A DNA stretch of 23,852 nt from Chthonomonas sp. UBA6659 (GTDB lineage: Bacteria; Armatimonadota; Fimbriimonadia; Fimbriimonadales; Fimbriimonadaceae): positions 1-23,852 of the forward strand of contig DKKT01000033.1 of NCBI GenBank assembly GCA_002455425.1, read 5' to 3'. A program made the translations under genes and the position numbers. Positions 1 to 7,276 of the stretch are shown piece after piece. The first letter of the stretch is position 1; every line of letters starts with the position of its first letter. The notes beneath the pieces were generated by a model. It ran no database searches and had not been told where the DNA came from. It was given only the letters and a program-made list of their open reading frames with translations.

Positions 1-488
1 CCGGTGCCACCGCCGGGACCGGCCGCGCCCGCCGCACTCGGCCGGGAACCAGGCCCACCGCCCTGCGGTTCGTCGCCGGGAGCGATACCCAGCTGTCGGC
101 TCTCAAGGGGCTCATCGAACGGGTTGCCGATTACGCCGGGGAGGCTCCACTCGGCCTGCATTGCCGATCCACCACCACCGCCGCCCCCCGGTGCGCCACC
201 GCCACCACCCGGAACTCGGCCGCCGGCTTGACCGCCGCCGCGCTGTCCGCTGACGTTGGACGTGGTGCTGGGACCGCCGCCAAAGCTGATCGGTTGGATT
301 TCGTCGGGGGAGCCGAACATGTTGATCAGCTTCACGCCCGGATCCAAGAGCTTGACGCCGACGAGGCTGTTCTCAGCTCGGTTGACCTGGACGCCGGACG
401 GGCGAGCCGTTGGCTTGCGCTGGGCATCGACGACCGCGACGAAGGTCACGGCGCTCAAAGCGATGGTGAGTAGTTTCAGTGTCTTCAC
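1..488 (-). CDS. Secreted Gly-rich protein, 5' part only (runs off the window)
   Basis: Read on the minus strand from a GTG at 488-486, this frame stays open to the window edge (about 162 codons). An AGGAGG motif lies 11 bases before the GTG, which decides the start; there is no ATG. The product opens with a signal peptide (VKTLKLLTIALSAVTFVAVVDA, in two pieces: basic VKTLK then a hydrophobic run ending in DA). A conserved-looking segment follows around residues 38-62 ('SLVGVKLLDPG', then 'MFGSPDEI'), then a glycine-rich low-complexity linker with runs of up to seven Gly at about residues 70-105. The segment with 'GSPDEI' looks like a folded domain of the kind found in envelope proteins, but I cannot name the family. 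The C-terminal part lies outside the window. The gene diverges from thioredoxin across 178 bases. Confidence 0.72.
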   Translation of the reverse strand, partial: MKTLKLLTIALSAVTFVAVVDAQRKPTARPSGVQVNRAENSLVGVKLLDPGVKLINMFGSPDEIQPISFGGGPSTTSNVSGQRGGGQAGGRVPGGGGGAPGGGGGGGSAMQAEWSLPGVIGNPFDEPLESRQLGIAPGDEPQGGGPGSRPSAAGAAGPGGGT

Positions 489-666
489 GTTGTAGCCTGC
501 CTCCTGACATCTCGCGTGTCAAGTTACGATACCTAGGACGTGCCCAAGGGCCCCGAAGGTTACATCGGCGTTCTAAAAGTCGGAACCCGAGAGGGTGCCT
601 GAGGTATTACGTAGAACGTACTGTACCCCGGGAGCTCGGGGCAACCCTGAAGGAGCAAGTGAATCG

Positions 667-993
667 ATGGCAGCAAACATGGCCGTGACGACGGCAGAGT
701 TCGATGAGCAGGTCTTGAAATCGGACGTTCCCGTACTCGTGGATTTCTGGGCGCAGTGGTGCGGCCCGTGCCTGGCGATCGCGCCCTCGGTCGAGGCGAT
801 CGCCGGCGAATACGAGGGTCGGGCCAAGGTCTTCAAGGTCGATGTCGACTCGGAGGATGAGCTCGCGGGCCGCTACGGCGTCATGAGCATTCCCGCGCTT
901 CTGATCTTCAAGGGCGGAAAGGTCGTCGACCAGCATGTGGGGGCGGTGCCCAAGGCGGCGATCGCGAACATGCTCGATCGGCACCTGAACTGA
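667..993 (+). CDS. trxA: Thioredoxin
   Basis: A 108-residue thioredoxin, a cytoplasmic dithiol-disulfide oxidoreductase that reduces client disulfides with electrons from thioredoxin reductase. The active site WCGPC is at residues 31-35, preceded by the usual 'VLVDFWA' strand, and the cis-proline is in 'SIPALL' (Pro76). Length is normal for the family. The frame stays open upstream to 595, but the ATG at 667 is chosen because AAGGAG at 650-655 precedes it by 11 bases and because the protein then begins where thioredoxins normally begin. An ATG at 679 is a possible alternative. The membrane protein at 1036 follows in the same direction after 42 bases that hold a strong hairpin. No reductase gene is nearby. 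Confidence 0.93.
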   Translation: MAANMAVTTAEFDEQVLKSDVPVLVDFWAQWCGPCLAIAPSVEAIAGEYEGRAKVFKVDVDSEDELAGRYGVMSIPALLIFKGGKVVDQHVGAVPKAAIANMLDRHLN

Positions 994-1001
994 TCCTGCT
1001 C

Positions 1002-1028
1002 GGCTCCCCCGACGCGATGGGGGGAGCC
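1002..1028 (+). promoter_or_regulatory. GC-rich hairpin covering the ribosome binding site of the next gene
   Basis: The arms GGCTCCCCC (1002-1010) and GGGGGAGCC (1020-1028) form a perfect 9-base-pair stem with a 9-base loop. The right arm carries GGGGGAG, the only Shine-Dalgarno-like sequence before the ATG at 1036. No T-run follows, so this is not a typical intrinsic terminator. It could attenuate thioredoxin read-through or hide the ribosome binding site of the downstream gene. Confidence 0.5.
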
Positions 1029-1035
1029 CTCTCTC

Positions 1036-1758
1036 ATGCGCCTTCGCCAGCTCATCGCCTACCTGCAGAGCCCGAGCTACCGCTTGTCTCCGACGGATGT
1101 GACGCCGCTGATCGTGGTGTTCGCTCTCGGGGCGACGGGTTTCGCGATGGTACTTCGCTTTTGGTGGGGAGCCTTCATGATCGTGGCGGGCTCAGCGCTG
1201 GTGATCTGGTTGGCCCAGCGAGCCCATCGAGCGGCGCTGATGAGCCTCTCGCACGCCACGTTTCGTACCCCGGAATCTCAGGAGTGGTTCAGCACCGTCC
1301 GAGGCTTTGCCGACGACGGGTCCCTCGAATCCCGTGCGGACCCGCGCATGGCGATCGAACTTGAGGCCTGCGCGGACGCCCACCATCGCATCATCACGGC
1401 GCTGGAGGCACCAACGTGGAAGCAGAAGTCGAAAGGGAGTGAGGGTTGGCGAACCGTCGCGGTCGAGTCTCGGCTCATCGCGGAGGACCTGATGGCGGAT
1501 GCGCTGCTGGTGTCCCGCTGCCTCTTCCGCCCGAAGGGCGGTCGCCACGCGACGTTTGAGAAACGGTGCGCGGACCCGGAGTATGCGCGGCGGGAGCTCG
1601 GGCTCCTCCAAGTAATCCGCGCCAGGATCGAGCGGCTCGCGGCCCAGATCGCCGACGATCCCGCCGCTTTGGAGCAGGCCGACGCCTACGAACGGACGAT
1701 GCGCTACCTCGAGGACCTTCGCCAGGCTGAGGAAGAGGTCGCGCGATTGAGTCATTAA
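1036..1758 (+). CDS. Membrane protein of unknown function with C-terminal helical domain
   Basis: A 240-residue protein I do not recognise. Two adjacent hydrophobic segments (about 22-42 and 45-62) form a membrane hairpin close to the N-terminus. The remaining 180 residues are charged and mostly helical, ending in a Glu/Arg/Ala-rich region (about 185-238) likely to form a coiled coil. No catalytic motif is visible. By layout this is an inner-membrane protein with a cytoplasmic helical domain. It starts 42 bases after thioredoxin and may be co-transcribed with it, although the hairpin at 1002-1028 lies between them. The start ATG at 1036 has GGGGGAG upstream within that hairpin. Confidence 0.7.
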   Translation: MRLRQLIAYLQSPSYRLSPTDVTPLIVVFALGATGFAMVLRFWWGAFMIVAGSALVIWLAQRAHRAALMSLSHATFRTPESQEWFSTVRGFADDGSLESRADPRMAIELEACADAHHRIITALEAPTWKQKSKGSEGWRTVAVESRLIAEDLMADALLVSRCLFRPKGGRHATFEKRCADPEYARRELGLLQVIRARIERLAAQIADDPAALEQADAYERTMRYLEDLRQAEEEVARLSH

Positions 1759-1800
1759 AGGCCAGTACCCCGACGCTGCGGCCGTATGCTCGATGTACAC

Positions 1801-1828
1801 TTGTGCATTTCATATCACTTTTTACAAT
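1801..1828 (+). promoter_or_regulatory. Predicted sigma-70-type promoter of the 1881-3897 operon
   Basis: In an AT-rich patch unusual for this DNA, TTGTGC (1801-1806) is followed after 16 bases by TACAAT (1823-1828), which matches the -10 consensus at five of six positions. The -35 match is weak. The site lies 52 bases before the TTG start at 1881, whose AGGAGG ribosome binding site is at 1868-1873. A second TACTAT at 1838-1843 is an alternative -10. Confidence 0.4.
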
Positions 1829-1880
1829 GCATAGAAATACTATCACGAACCTGCTGTAGGATACGATAGGAGGTGCAAAC

Positions 1881-2420
1881 TTGAAACTCGCAGAATCGAC
1901 TCTTTATGCAATCATCGCCGTTTCGGTGAGCGTTGCTTCAATCAGTGTGGTCTGCTTGACTTTGCCACGCTCCGAATCCGTTGCGAGAGCCACTCGCGCT
2001 TCCCACTACAGCGAACTTGATCCGCCTTTGGGTAGAGACTGTTCCCACGTGCTCTCCGATAGCGATCGAGCGGCGGTACCCGTTCTGTACGGCCCGATGC
2101 CCCCCCCCCGGCAAGAAACACTATTGATCTTGGCGGGAGCTTGCTCCGGGTGCAGCCTTCACGCAATCTCGCCGACAGATCAACGCCTCTTCGAATTTCG
2201 TGAGGTCGTGTTCGTCTATGAAGCCAGTCGCACTCAGATCGAGAACTCGATCAAGAGTTGCTACCCGCACGTTCGCCTCATTGGGGACTTAGAAGGTCGG
2301 GGACGCAAGTCAATGAACGCGAGCTGGATACCCCGCTTTGCGTTGCTTTCCAAGATTGGTTCTCTCAAGAAGCTGCAGCGCAAGCCGGGGACGCTTGAGG
2401 AGTTTCTAAACGAGCCATGA
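1881..2420 (+). CDS. Membrane-anchored thioredoxin-like protein with CSGC motif
   Basis: A 179-residue protein starting at TTG, chosen because AGGAGG (1868-1873) sits seven bases before it. Residues 8-27 form an uncleaved signal or membrane anchor, so the rest should face the periplasm. From about residue 80 it looks thioredoxin-like: a hydrophobic strand 'LLILAGACSGC' places C88-x-x-C91 after the first core strand as in thioredoxins, and 'SWIPRFALL' (148-156) supplies the cis-proline (Pro151) and following strand. Similar layouts occur in TlpA/ResA-like and AhpC/TSA-like periplasmic redox proteins. The match is by pattern only. Extra cysteines are C25, C54 and C127. Its stop overlaps the pseudopilin start (ATGA), so the two are translationally coupled. 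A 10-C tract lies at 2100-2109, upstream of the CSGC codons. Base composition is visibly less GC-rich than in the flanks. Confidence 0.72.
   Translation: MKLAESTLYAIIAVSVSVASISVVCLTLPRSESVARATRASHYSELDPPLGRDCSHVLSDSDRAAVPVLYGPMPPPRQETLLILAGACSGCSLHAISPTDQRLFEFREVVFVYEASRTQIENSIKSCYPHVRLIGDLEGRGRKSMNASWIPRFALLSKIGSLKKLQRKPGTLEEFLNEP
2100..2109 (+). repeat. Poly-C tract (10 C) inside a coding region
   Basis: Ten consecutive cytosines encode the Met-Pro-Pro-Pro-Arg stretch near residues 73-77 of the thioredoxin-like gene. Tracts of this length are prone to slipped-strand mispairing. A change of one base would frameshift the gene before its CSGC motif. Confidence 0.9.
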
Positions 2421-2968
2421 AACGACACCGAGGAGTGACCCTGCTTGAAGTCTTGACCGTATGTGCGGTGCTTGCCGCATTAGCGGCGATCGCCTACCCG
2501 ATCCTGGCCCAGGTGAAGGAGCGGGCGAGACAAACCGGTTGCGAAAGCAACTTGCGACAAATTGGCGTCGCGCTTCAAGTTTACCGCTCGGACTATGGGG
2601 GCGACGGCCGGTACGGCGATCCGATCGAAATGGGCTTGCCGCTGTCCTATGATGCGGCCAATCGTCATGCGATGCTCCCGGCCAAAGAGGTGTGGATCTG
2701 CCCGCGTTATCCGGAAGCGGCCATGAGCTACTACCTGTTCTACACGTATCATCCGGATACTCGCCGATGGGATGACTTTCGACGATTCAGCTTGGAATAC
2801 GAAAGTCGCACTCCGTTACTTTACGATCCGAAGCACACGGATCAACGCCACATCTATTCGCCTTTCTACCCGAACCGCATGATCGGACTCCTCGAGTCGG
2901 GCCAAGTGGTGAATCGAGTGCGAACAGGCGACTGGCTCCACCCGAGATGGTGGAACGACGAACGCTAG
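2417..2968 (+). CDS. Type II secretion/type IV pilus-like pseudopilin
   Basis: A 183-residue protein with a class III (prepilin) signal: a short basic leader MKRHRG, the cleavage point G6/V7, mature residues VTLLE with the invariant Glu at position 5, then a hydrophobic helix to about residue 28. The helix continues into 'CESNLRQIGVALQVYRSDYG', the pattern of pseudopilins common in Armatimonadota and Planctomycetota. Prepilin peptidase would remove the leader and N-methylate the new end, and the helix would pack into a pseudopilus or stay in the membrane. The globular part has C42 and C94, which could form a disulfide, and is rich in Tyr and Trp. It overlaps the upstream redox gene by four bases. 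No ATPase, secretin or prepilin peptidase is adjacent; PilT at 17039-18358 is far away and in another operon. Confidence 0.85.
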   Translation: MKRHRGVTLLEVLTVCAVLAALAAIAYPILAQVKERARQTGCESNLRQIGVALQVYRSDYGGDGRYGDPIEMGLPLSYDAANRHAMLPAKEVWICPRYPEAAMSYYLFYTYHPDTRRWDDFRRFSLEYESRTPLLYDPKHTDQRHIYSPFYPNRMIGLLESGQVVNRVRTGDWLHPRWWNDER

Positions 2969-2979
2969 GAGCATAGAAC

Positions 2980-3261
2980 ATGAAGGTCCTCGTCACGATT
3001 GCATTCGCTTGTATCATGGCATCGTCCGCGATGGCGCCGCCGTTGTGTCTGAACACTGGTTACGAAGACTGCGGCATTGGCTGCGGACCACCTTACGGAC
3101 ACGTCAACACGGGTTGGTGCACACAGATCGCGACCGGATGCTGCACGTATCATCGGGAAGACTGGATTTGTAACTGCACCTTCGGAACCGGAACCGGCTG
3201 GTCGGTGACCGCCAATTATTACGCCAATTGGACCTGTGCTGACGGCCGCTGCAAGCCGTAA
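2980..3261 (+). CDS. Small secreted cysteine-rich protein (ten Cys)
   Basis: A 93-residue protein with AGGAG eight bases before its ATG. Residues 1-19 are a signal peptide (basic start, hydrophobic core, small residues ending in Ala). The remaining 74 residues contain ten cysteines (Cys23, 31, 35, 47, 54, 55, 64, 66, 88 and 93-region), including an adjacent CC pair, plus many Gly, Thr, Trp and Tyr. The even number and density suggest a compact disulfide-bonded fold, up to five disulfides. It sits 11 bases after the pseudopilin gene and before an anchored protein, in an operon that also has a CSGC redox protein, so assisted oxidative folding is a reasonable inference. The family is unknown to me; a toxin, bacteriocin-like peptide, adhesin tip or structural envelope protein are all possible. 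Confidence 0.75.
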   Translation: MKVLVTIAFACIMASSAMAPPLCLNTGYEDCGIGCGPPYGHVNTGWCTQIATGCCTYHREDWICNCTFGTGTGWSVTANYYANWTCADGRCKP

Positions 3262-3273
3262 GAGGAGATTGCG

Positions 3274-3897
3274 ATGAAGCGTGCACGCAAGTGGATCGTC
3301 GCCGGAGTCATCGGCCTCGCCGCGATTGTCGTGACGGTCCGCCTAACCCACCGACCCTCACTTGAGGCAGACGCGCTCGATATCCTGGAGGCCACCGAGT
3401 CCGGTAATGGAGGCGCGCTCTTCGGTTACCTCCACGCGTACGAGATCACGGCGCTCGATCTCGACCCTATCAAGGTCAAGCGAGTCCTCGACGAGATCGT
3501 GCGCCCGCGGCTCGCTCTGCTGAAGAAGGTCGGTCCGCGAGAGACCGAGATCATCGGGCGGGGAAGCCAGGGGATCGCAAGCCAATCCTACGTGGATCCG
3601 CAGGGCCGGCGTTTTGACCTGATTGCCTCGCCGTTCGCGACGCCGGAAGGTGGACGCACCTTGCTCTCGCAGTCGATTCTGTCGGCTTGGATCATCGAGT
3701 TCATCGTCCTTGAAGGGCGGGCGTTCAATCGGGAGACGAAGGCCGACGCGATCCTCCGCGGCCTCGCGCAAGATCGGCAGAAGCTCGAAGCGATCGGAAT
3801 CCGGGGGCAGGTCGATCTGCCCCCGTACACGGCCTTCGAGTCGTGGGACGCGGTGGCTGAGAAGATGAACGGGCGGATCACCCGTCGCGTGAATTGA
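3274..3897 (+). CDS. Membrane-anchored or secreted protein of unknown function
   Basis: A 207-residue protein, last gene of the 1881-3897 operon, 12 bases after the Cys-rich peptide gene and with AGGAG before its ATG. Residues 1-6 are basic and 7-24 hydrophobic, giving an N-terminal anchor or signal peptide without a lipobox Cys. The remainder is a soluble alpha/beta-looking domain with no cysteine. It has conserved-looking stretches 'LLKKVGPRETEIIGRGSQG' (split as LLKKVGPRE and TEIIGRG) followed by a short beta-rich part and a C-terminal helical half. I do not recognise a family. Its GC content returns to that of the flanking genome, so it may be an older resident gene read through by the operon. 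It ends 21 bases before the convergent FecR gene, with no clear terminator between. Confidence 0.75.
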   Translation: MKRARKWIVAGVIGLAAIVVTVRLTHRPSLEADALDILEATESGNGGALFGYLHAYEITALDLDPIKVKRVLDEIVRPRLALLKKVGPRETEIIGRGSQGIASQSYVDPQGRRFDLIASPFATPEGGRTLLSQSILSAWIIEFIVLEGRAFNRETKADAILRGLAQDRQKLEAIGIRGQVDLPPYTAFESWDAVAEKMNGRITRRVN

Positions 3898-3918
3898 CGG
3901 CGGTCTTCGGCTCCAGGG

Positions 3919-5553
3919 CTAGAAGTCGAGCTGTTCCTCAATGAGATCGCCAGACAACGGCACGTACCTCGCCCGGTTCGGATCGTTGAGTACCCGAACG
4001 TTCACCAAGGACGTCTCCCGCCCACGCTCGATCGAAGTCACTTCGACCTCAGCCGGCCTTTCACGACCATTGGCGCGAAGGACCGTGAACCGCTGGCCGG
4101 GATACACGCCGATCGAGTACGGAATCGTGAAGTTGCCCGATTCGGAACTTTGCGGAGCAAAGGGCATCCGCCAGCGCAGGTCGGAGTCGATCGCGGATTC
4201 GTAGAACGCTCGGAGCGCGGCCGCCTGGCATGCGTCCGCGAAGAGCGGAACGTTGAGGGCTTTCTCGGCCATCGTCTGGCCGCGTGCCTCGGACTTGGCG
4301 AGCTGACTGAGCTCGATGAACCCTTCTCGCGTCACGGTTCTTTCCATGAGCACGTCCGTCAGTTCGACTTCGACCCTGACCGTGGCGCGTTGAGAGACCG
4401 CCATCCCGAGCCGAGCCTGCTGCTCGGCGTTGAGGGGCGCCTCTCGAAAGTCGGTTTCGAGAATCTTGAGGCGTGCGATCACCTGAAGATTGCCGAGGAA
4501 GTCCGCGGGCTGCTTGCCTTGCTCGCCCAGAGACTGTCGGATGTCGACCCAGGAGTCGAGTGGAGACTCTCTCTTAAGGAAGTTGAGGTTCCCGGGTAGG
4601 AAACGGCCGACCGGACGCCCGTCGGCTCCCGGGGTGAAGACGGCGTTCTGAACCCTCGCCTGGAGGGTGTCCGCGGGAAGGGAAATGGACCGGTCTTCGC
4701 GGGCATCGACCGTCGGTACGAAGTAGGTCGGTAGCTTGAGGAGCCCAAGGTTGACGAGTTCGGTCAGCTCAAGCAAGTCCGACTCGAGAAACCCCTTTGG
4801 CCCCGTTCGAAGGCGGCGGTCTTCGAACTCCATGTATTGTCCCGCCTTGACCACCTCTACCTTGCGATTCGAATCAAACATGACCCGGACTTCCCCCTTC
4901 GCAACGAGGACTCGAGTGAGTTTCCGGACCGTGCGCTGGGTCTTGCGGACCTCGGTCACGACGAAGTGGCGTACCGACCACGCCGTCCCCTGATTGGCCG
5001 TGACGACACCATTGCCCTCGACCAGGATTTGGTAGTCCCAGCCTTTCTGCAGCGTGGCGGCGCGCCGGAACAGGAAGCCGCCGGTGTCCGACACGAGCTT
5101 GAGTTGGAGCGCCGGGCTCTTATCGCGCTCGGCCTTCTGCACGGCGATCTTGCTCCGCGCGATCATGCGTCCGAATCCGACTTGAACGAGCCGCAAGTCG
5201 AGCCAGCCCCGATGGTCCGTACGCAGGTATTCGCCTTGGACGAACCGCTGATCCAGTCGCGGCCTGAGCCACAAGTCCGAATTCACGTCGGCCTCGCGCT
5301 GATACACGACACCGTCTCCGGCAAAGGCGTGAGCCTTGAGCTGGCGAAAGTCAGGCAGCGGGAGTCGAATCGGCCGGGGAATCGGTCGCCCCGACATGGG
5401 CACGGGCTTCGGCTTTTGGGCTTTACCCTTCGGCTGGGGCACGGTCTTCGGCCGGGCCTGGATCGGAGCGGGAGCCGTCCACAGCGGCGGGATCGCGGGA
5501 TGGATCGCGAAGCCGCCTGTTGAAACCACGAGAAGGGCAAGTGAGGTGATCAT
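3919..5553 (-). CDS. Secreted FecR-domain protein
   Basis: A 544-residue secreted protein beginning MITSLALLVV, a signal peptide ending near residue 17, followed by a Pro/Lys-rich linker (about 20-65). A FecR-like beta domain spans about residues 85-245. It shows the family pattern of 'GEYLRTDHRGWLDLRL' followed by a run of strands and 'LVAKGEVRV', then 'VVKAGQYMEF'. The C-terminal 300 residues are a separate unknown region ending in two beta-rich stretches. FecR domains outside the siderophore system are often paired with CHASE2 cyclases, as here. The chosen ATG overlaps the cyclase stop (ATGA). A TTG at 5568 with GGAGAG eight bases upstream is a real alternative that would add five residues. 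It is the last gene of the operon 8768-3919. No TonB-linked transmembrane anchor is present, so it is not a classical anti-sigma FecR. Confidence 0.8.
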   Translation of the reverse strand: MITSLALLVVSTGGFAIHPAIPPLWTAPAPIQARPKTVPQPKGKAQKPKPVPMSGRPIPRPIRLPLPDFRQLKAHAFAGDGVVYQREADVNSDLWLRPRLDQRFVQGEYLRTDHRGWLDLRLVQVGFGRMIARSKIAVQKAERDKSPALQLKLVSDTGGFLFRRAATLQKGWDYQILVEGNGVVTANQGTAWSVRHFVVTEVRKTQRTVRKLTRVLVAKGEVRVMFDSNRKVEVVKAGQYMEFEDRRLRTGPKGFLESDLLELTELVNLGLLKLPTYFVPTVDAREDRSISLPADTLQARVQNAVFTPGADGRPVGRFLPGNLNFLKRESPLDSWVDIRQSLGEQGKQPADFLGNLQVIARLKILETDFREAPLNAEQQARLGMAVSQRATVRVEVELTDVLMERTVTREGFIELSQLAKSEARGQTMAEKALNVPLFADACQAAALRAFYESAIDSDLRWRMPFAPQSSESGNFTIPYSIGVYPGQRFTVLRANGRERPAEVEVTSIERGRETSLVNVRVLNDPNRARYVPLSGDLIEEQLDF

Positions 5554-7271
5554 GGTGCCAAGGTCCAAACGGGGGTCTCTCCAGCTCCACTCGAAAGGCG
5601 GGCGGTACCCGCCTCTCGCAGAACGCCTGGAGACTTCATTTTGCGCGCAAAGTCGGGCCCGATTGCGACATCGATGCCGAGATCAGGGCAGATGTCCTGG
5701 AGCTTGGCGGCCCGATTGACGGCCTCCCCCGAGAGCGCGCGATCCAAGCGATCCCCCACCCGGGTCTCTCGGAGCACGGCACGGCCTCGCTCAAGACCAT
5801 AGGTGAAGGTCACGTTTCCAAGGTCTCCGAGTACACGTTGGCATTCACGGATCGCGGCGATCGGATCGGCCTTGTGGCGTCGGAAATAGGCGAGAATCCC
5901 GTCGCCGGTGGTGTTGGCGACTTCGCCTCCGTGACGCCGAACCACATCACTACTTCGCGTCACGATCTCCGCGACCAGACGGCCGTACTCCCGGGGGTCC
6001 ATCGATCCCGAAAGGCGCGTCGAACCGACAAGATCGACAAAGAGATAGTCGGCCTCGATCTCCTCCTCGACCGGAGCCCCCTCCTTCACGGCTCGGGGGG
6101 TAAAGGCGACGGCTACGGTCGCGAGGGTCATGAGCGCGGAGAGCACGAACGCAGCCAGCGGCACGAACGGACCGAGTGGATATCCCGTTCGTACGACGCT
6201 CCCGATCAGACCGGCCACGGCGAGGAAGATCAGTCCGCCGACCAAAAGGTCCGTGCCGCTCCCCCTCCGAGCCGCGAGCCCTCCAAGTGCCGCCATCACG
6301 AACCCGGCCACTGCCGACCAGCCCAGGCTCTGGCTCGGAGGCTCCGGGTCGAGACGCTCGAGCAGAGTCGCGGTTACCGCCGCGCACGCGTAGACTCCGT
6401 CGATCTGATCGGAACCATGCCGATCCTCGGTGTCGCCGACGGTGCCAAGGAACACGACACGTCCGCGAAACCGCTCCGGGCCGGCAATCGCCTCGGTCAA
6501 TTCGGTCGTGCGAAAACCCTGGGACTGAACCGGATACCGGATCGGAATCAACCCGGATGCATCGATGGGGCGCCATTTGCCTGCGACGGCGAACCGAGTC
6601 GCGGACGGGTCGTTCTGGGTGGCGATGTCCCAGGATCGGTCCAAGCTCCGAGCGGCTGTGAGGACGCCGATGTGGAAGATCTGCCCTCCGGTCAGCGGAT
6701 TCTCCAGCACGGGGTACACGTACTGGACGTTCGCCGCAGCGATCGCCTGCCCCGCACGCACGTGGGGTAATTCCGGATCGATCGGCGACGGAATCCAGGT
6801 GTACGTGGGAGTCGGGCTGAATCCGCTCGACGTCACCTCTGAATGGCCGAGCACAAGAACGACCGGGAGCCGCCGATGCTCGGCGAGGACTCGGCGCAAC
6901 AGCGCGTTCTTCCTTCGGTACTCGAGGGAGATCGCGTCGTGGGCGTCCTCGCGTGGTGTCTCGTAGATGAGGTCGATCGCCAAGACGCTCGCACCTGCCC
7001 GCTCAAGGGCTGCGATCAGCTGCGGGAGGAGCTCGGTCGAGACCCGGTTCATCCCGGGCGTGTCGTTGGCGGCTCCGAGTTTGCGAAACGTCTCGTTGGT
7101 GATCCCGATCACGTCGATCCGATCGGTCGAGCCCAGGGGCCTTCGCTGACCCTCGACGAAGGATTGATCCCATCGAGCGACCGCGGGCAAGGTCCTGAGA
7201 CCGAGCGCACCGATCGTGGCGATCGACACCGCGGCCAACCAGAGCAACCACCGAGCACCCCTCCCCCTCAT
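5550..7271 (-). CDS. CHASE2-domain class III adenylate/guanylate cyclase
   Basis: A 573-residue integral membrane receptor cyclase. Residues 8-28 are the first membrane helix. Residues 30-315 form an extracytoplasmic CHASE2 sensor, recognisable from 'DVIGITNETF', 'ASVLAIDLIYE' and 'RVVFLGTVGD'. Three helices follow (about 317-334, 340-360 and 366-390). A cytoplasmic class III nucleotidyl cyclase domain (405-573) makes cyclic AMP or GMP: metal-binding Asp413 in 'FVDLVGST' and Asp457 in 'TTGDGILAYF' are present. In 'GEAVNRAAKLQ' the Asn519 is kept, but the Arg normally four residues later is Lys523. The frame is open upstream to 7511, but ATG 7271 is chosen because AAGGAG lies about ten bases before it and the upstream stretch overlaps the previous gene. 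It begins five bases after the BNR gene and ends overlapping the FecR gene. Confidence 0.9.
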   Translation of the reverse strand: MRGRGARWLLWLAAVSIATIGALGLRTLPAVARWDQSFVEGQRRPLGSTDRIDVIGITNETFRKLGAANDTPGMNRVSTELLPQLIAALERAGASVLAIDLIYETPREDAHDAISLEYRRKNALLRRVLAEHRRLPVVLVLGHSEVTSSGFSPTPTYTWIPSPIDPELPHVRAGQAIAAANVQYVYPVLENPLTGGQIFHIGVLTAARSLDRSWDIATQNDPSATRFAVAGKWRPIDASGLIPIRYPVQSQGFRTTELTEAIAGPERFRGRVVFLGTVGDTEDRHGSDQIDGVYACAAVTATLLERLDPEPPSQSLGWSAVAGFVMAALGGLAARRGSGTDLLVGGLIFLAVAGLIGSVVRTGYPLGPFVPLAAFVLSALMTLATVAVAFTPRAVKEGAPVEEEIEADYLFVDLVGSTRLSGSMDPREYGRLVAEIVTRSSDVVRRHGGEVANTTGDGILAYFRRHKADPIAAIRECQRVLGDLGNVTFTYGLERGRAVLRETRVGDRLDRALSGEAVNRAAKLQDICPDLGIDVAIGPDFARKMKSPGVLREAGTARLSSGAGETPVWTLAP

Positions 7272-7276
7272 TCGCG

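Noticed and set aside
505..521. Inverted repeat TGACA-N7-TGTCA between the first two genes
   Set aside because: Arms are short, and no promoter is convincing around it; chance is likely.
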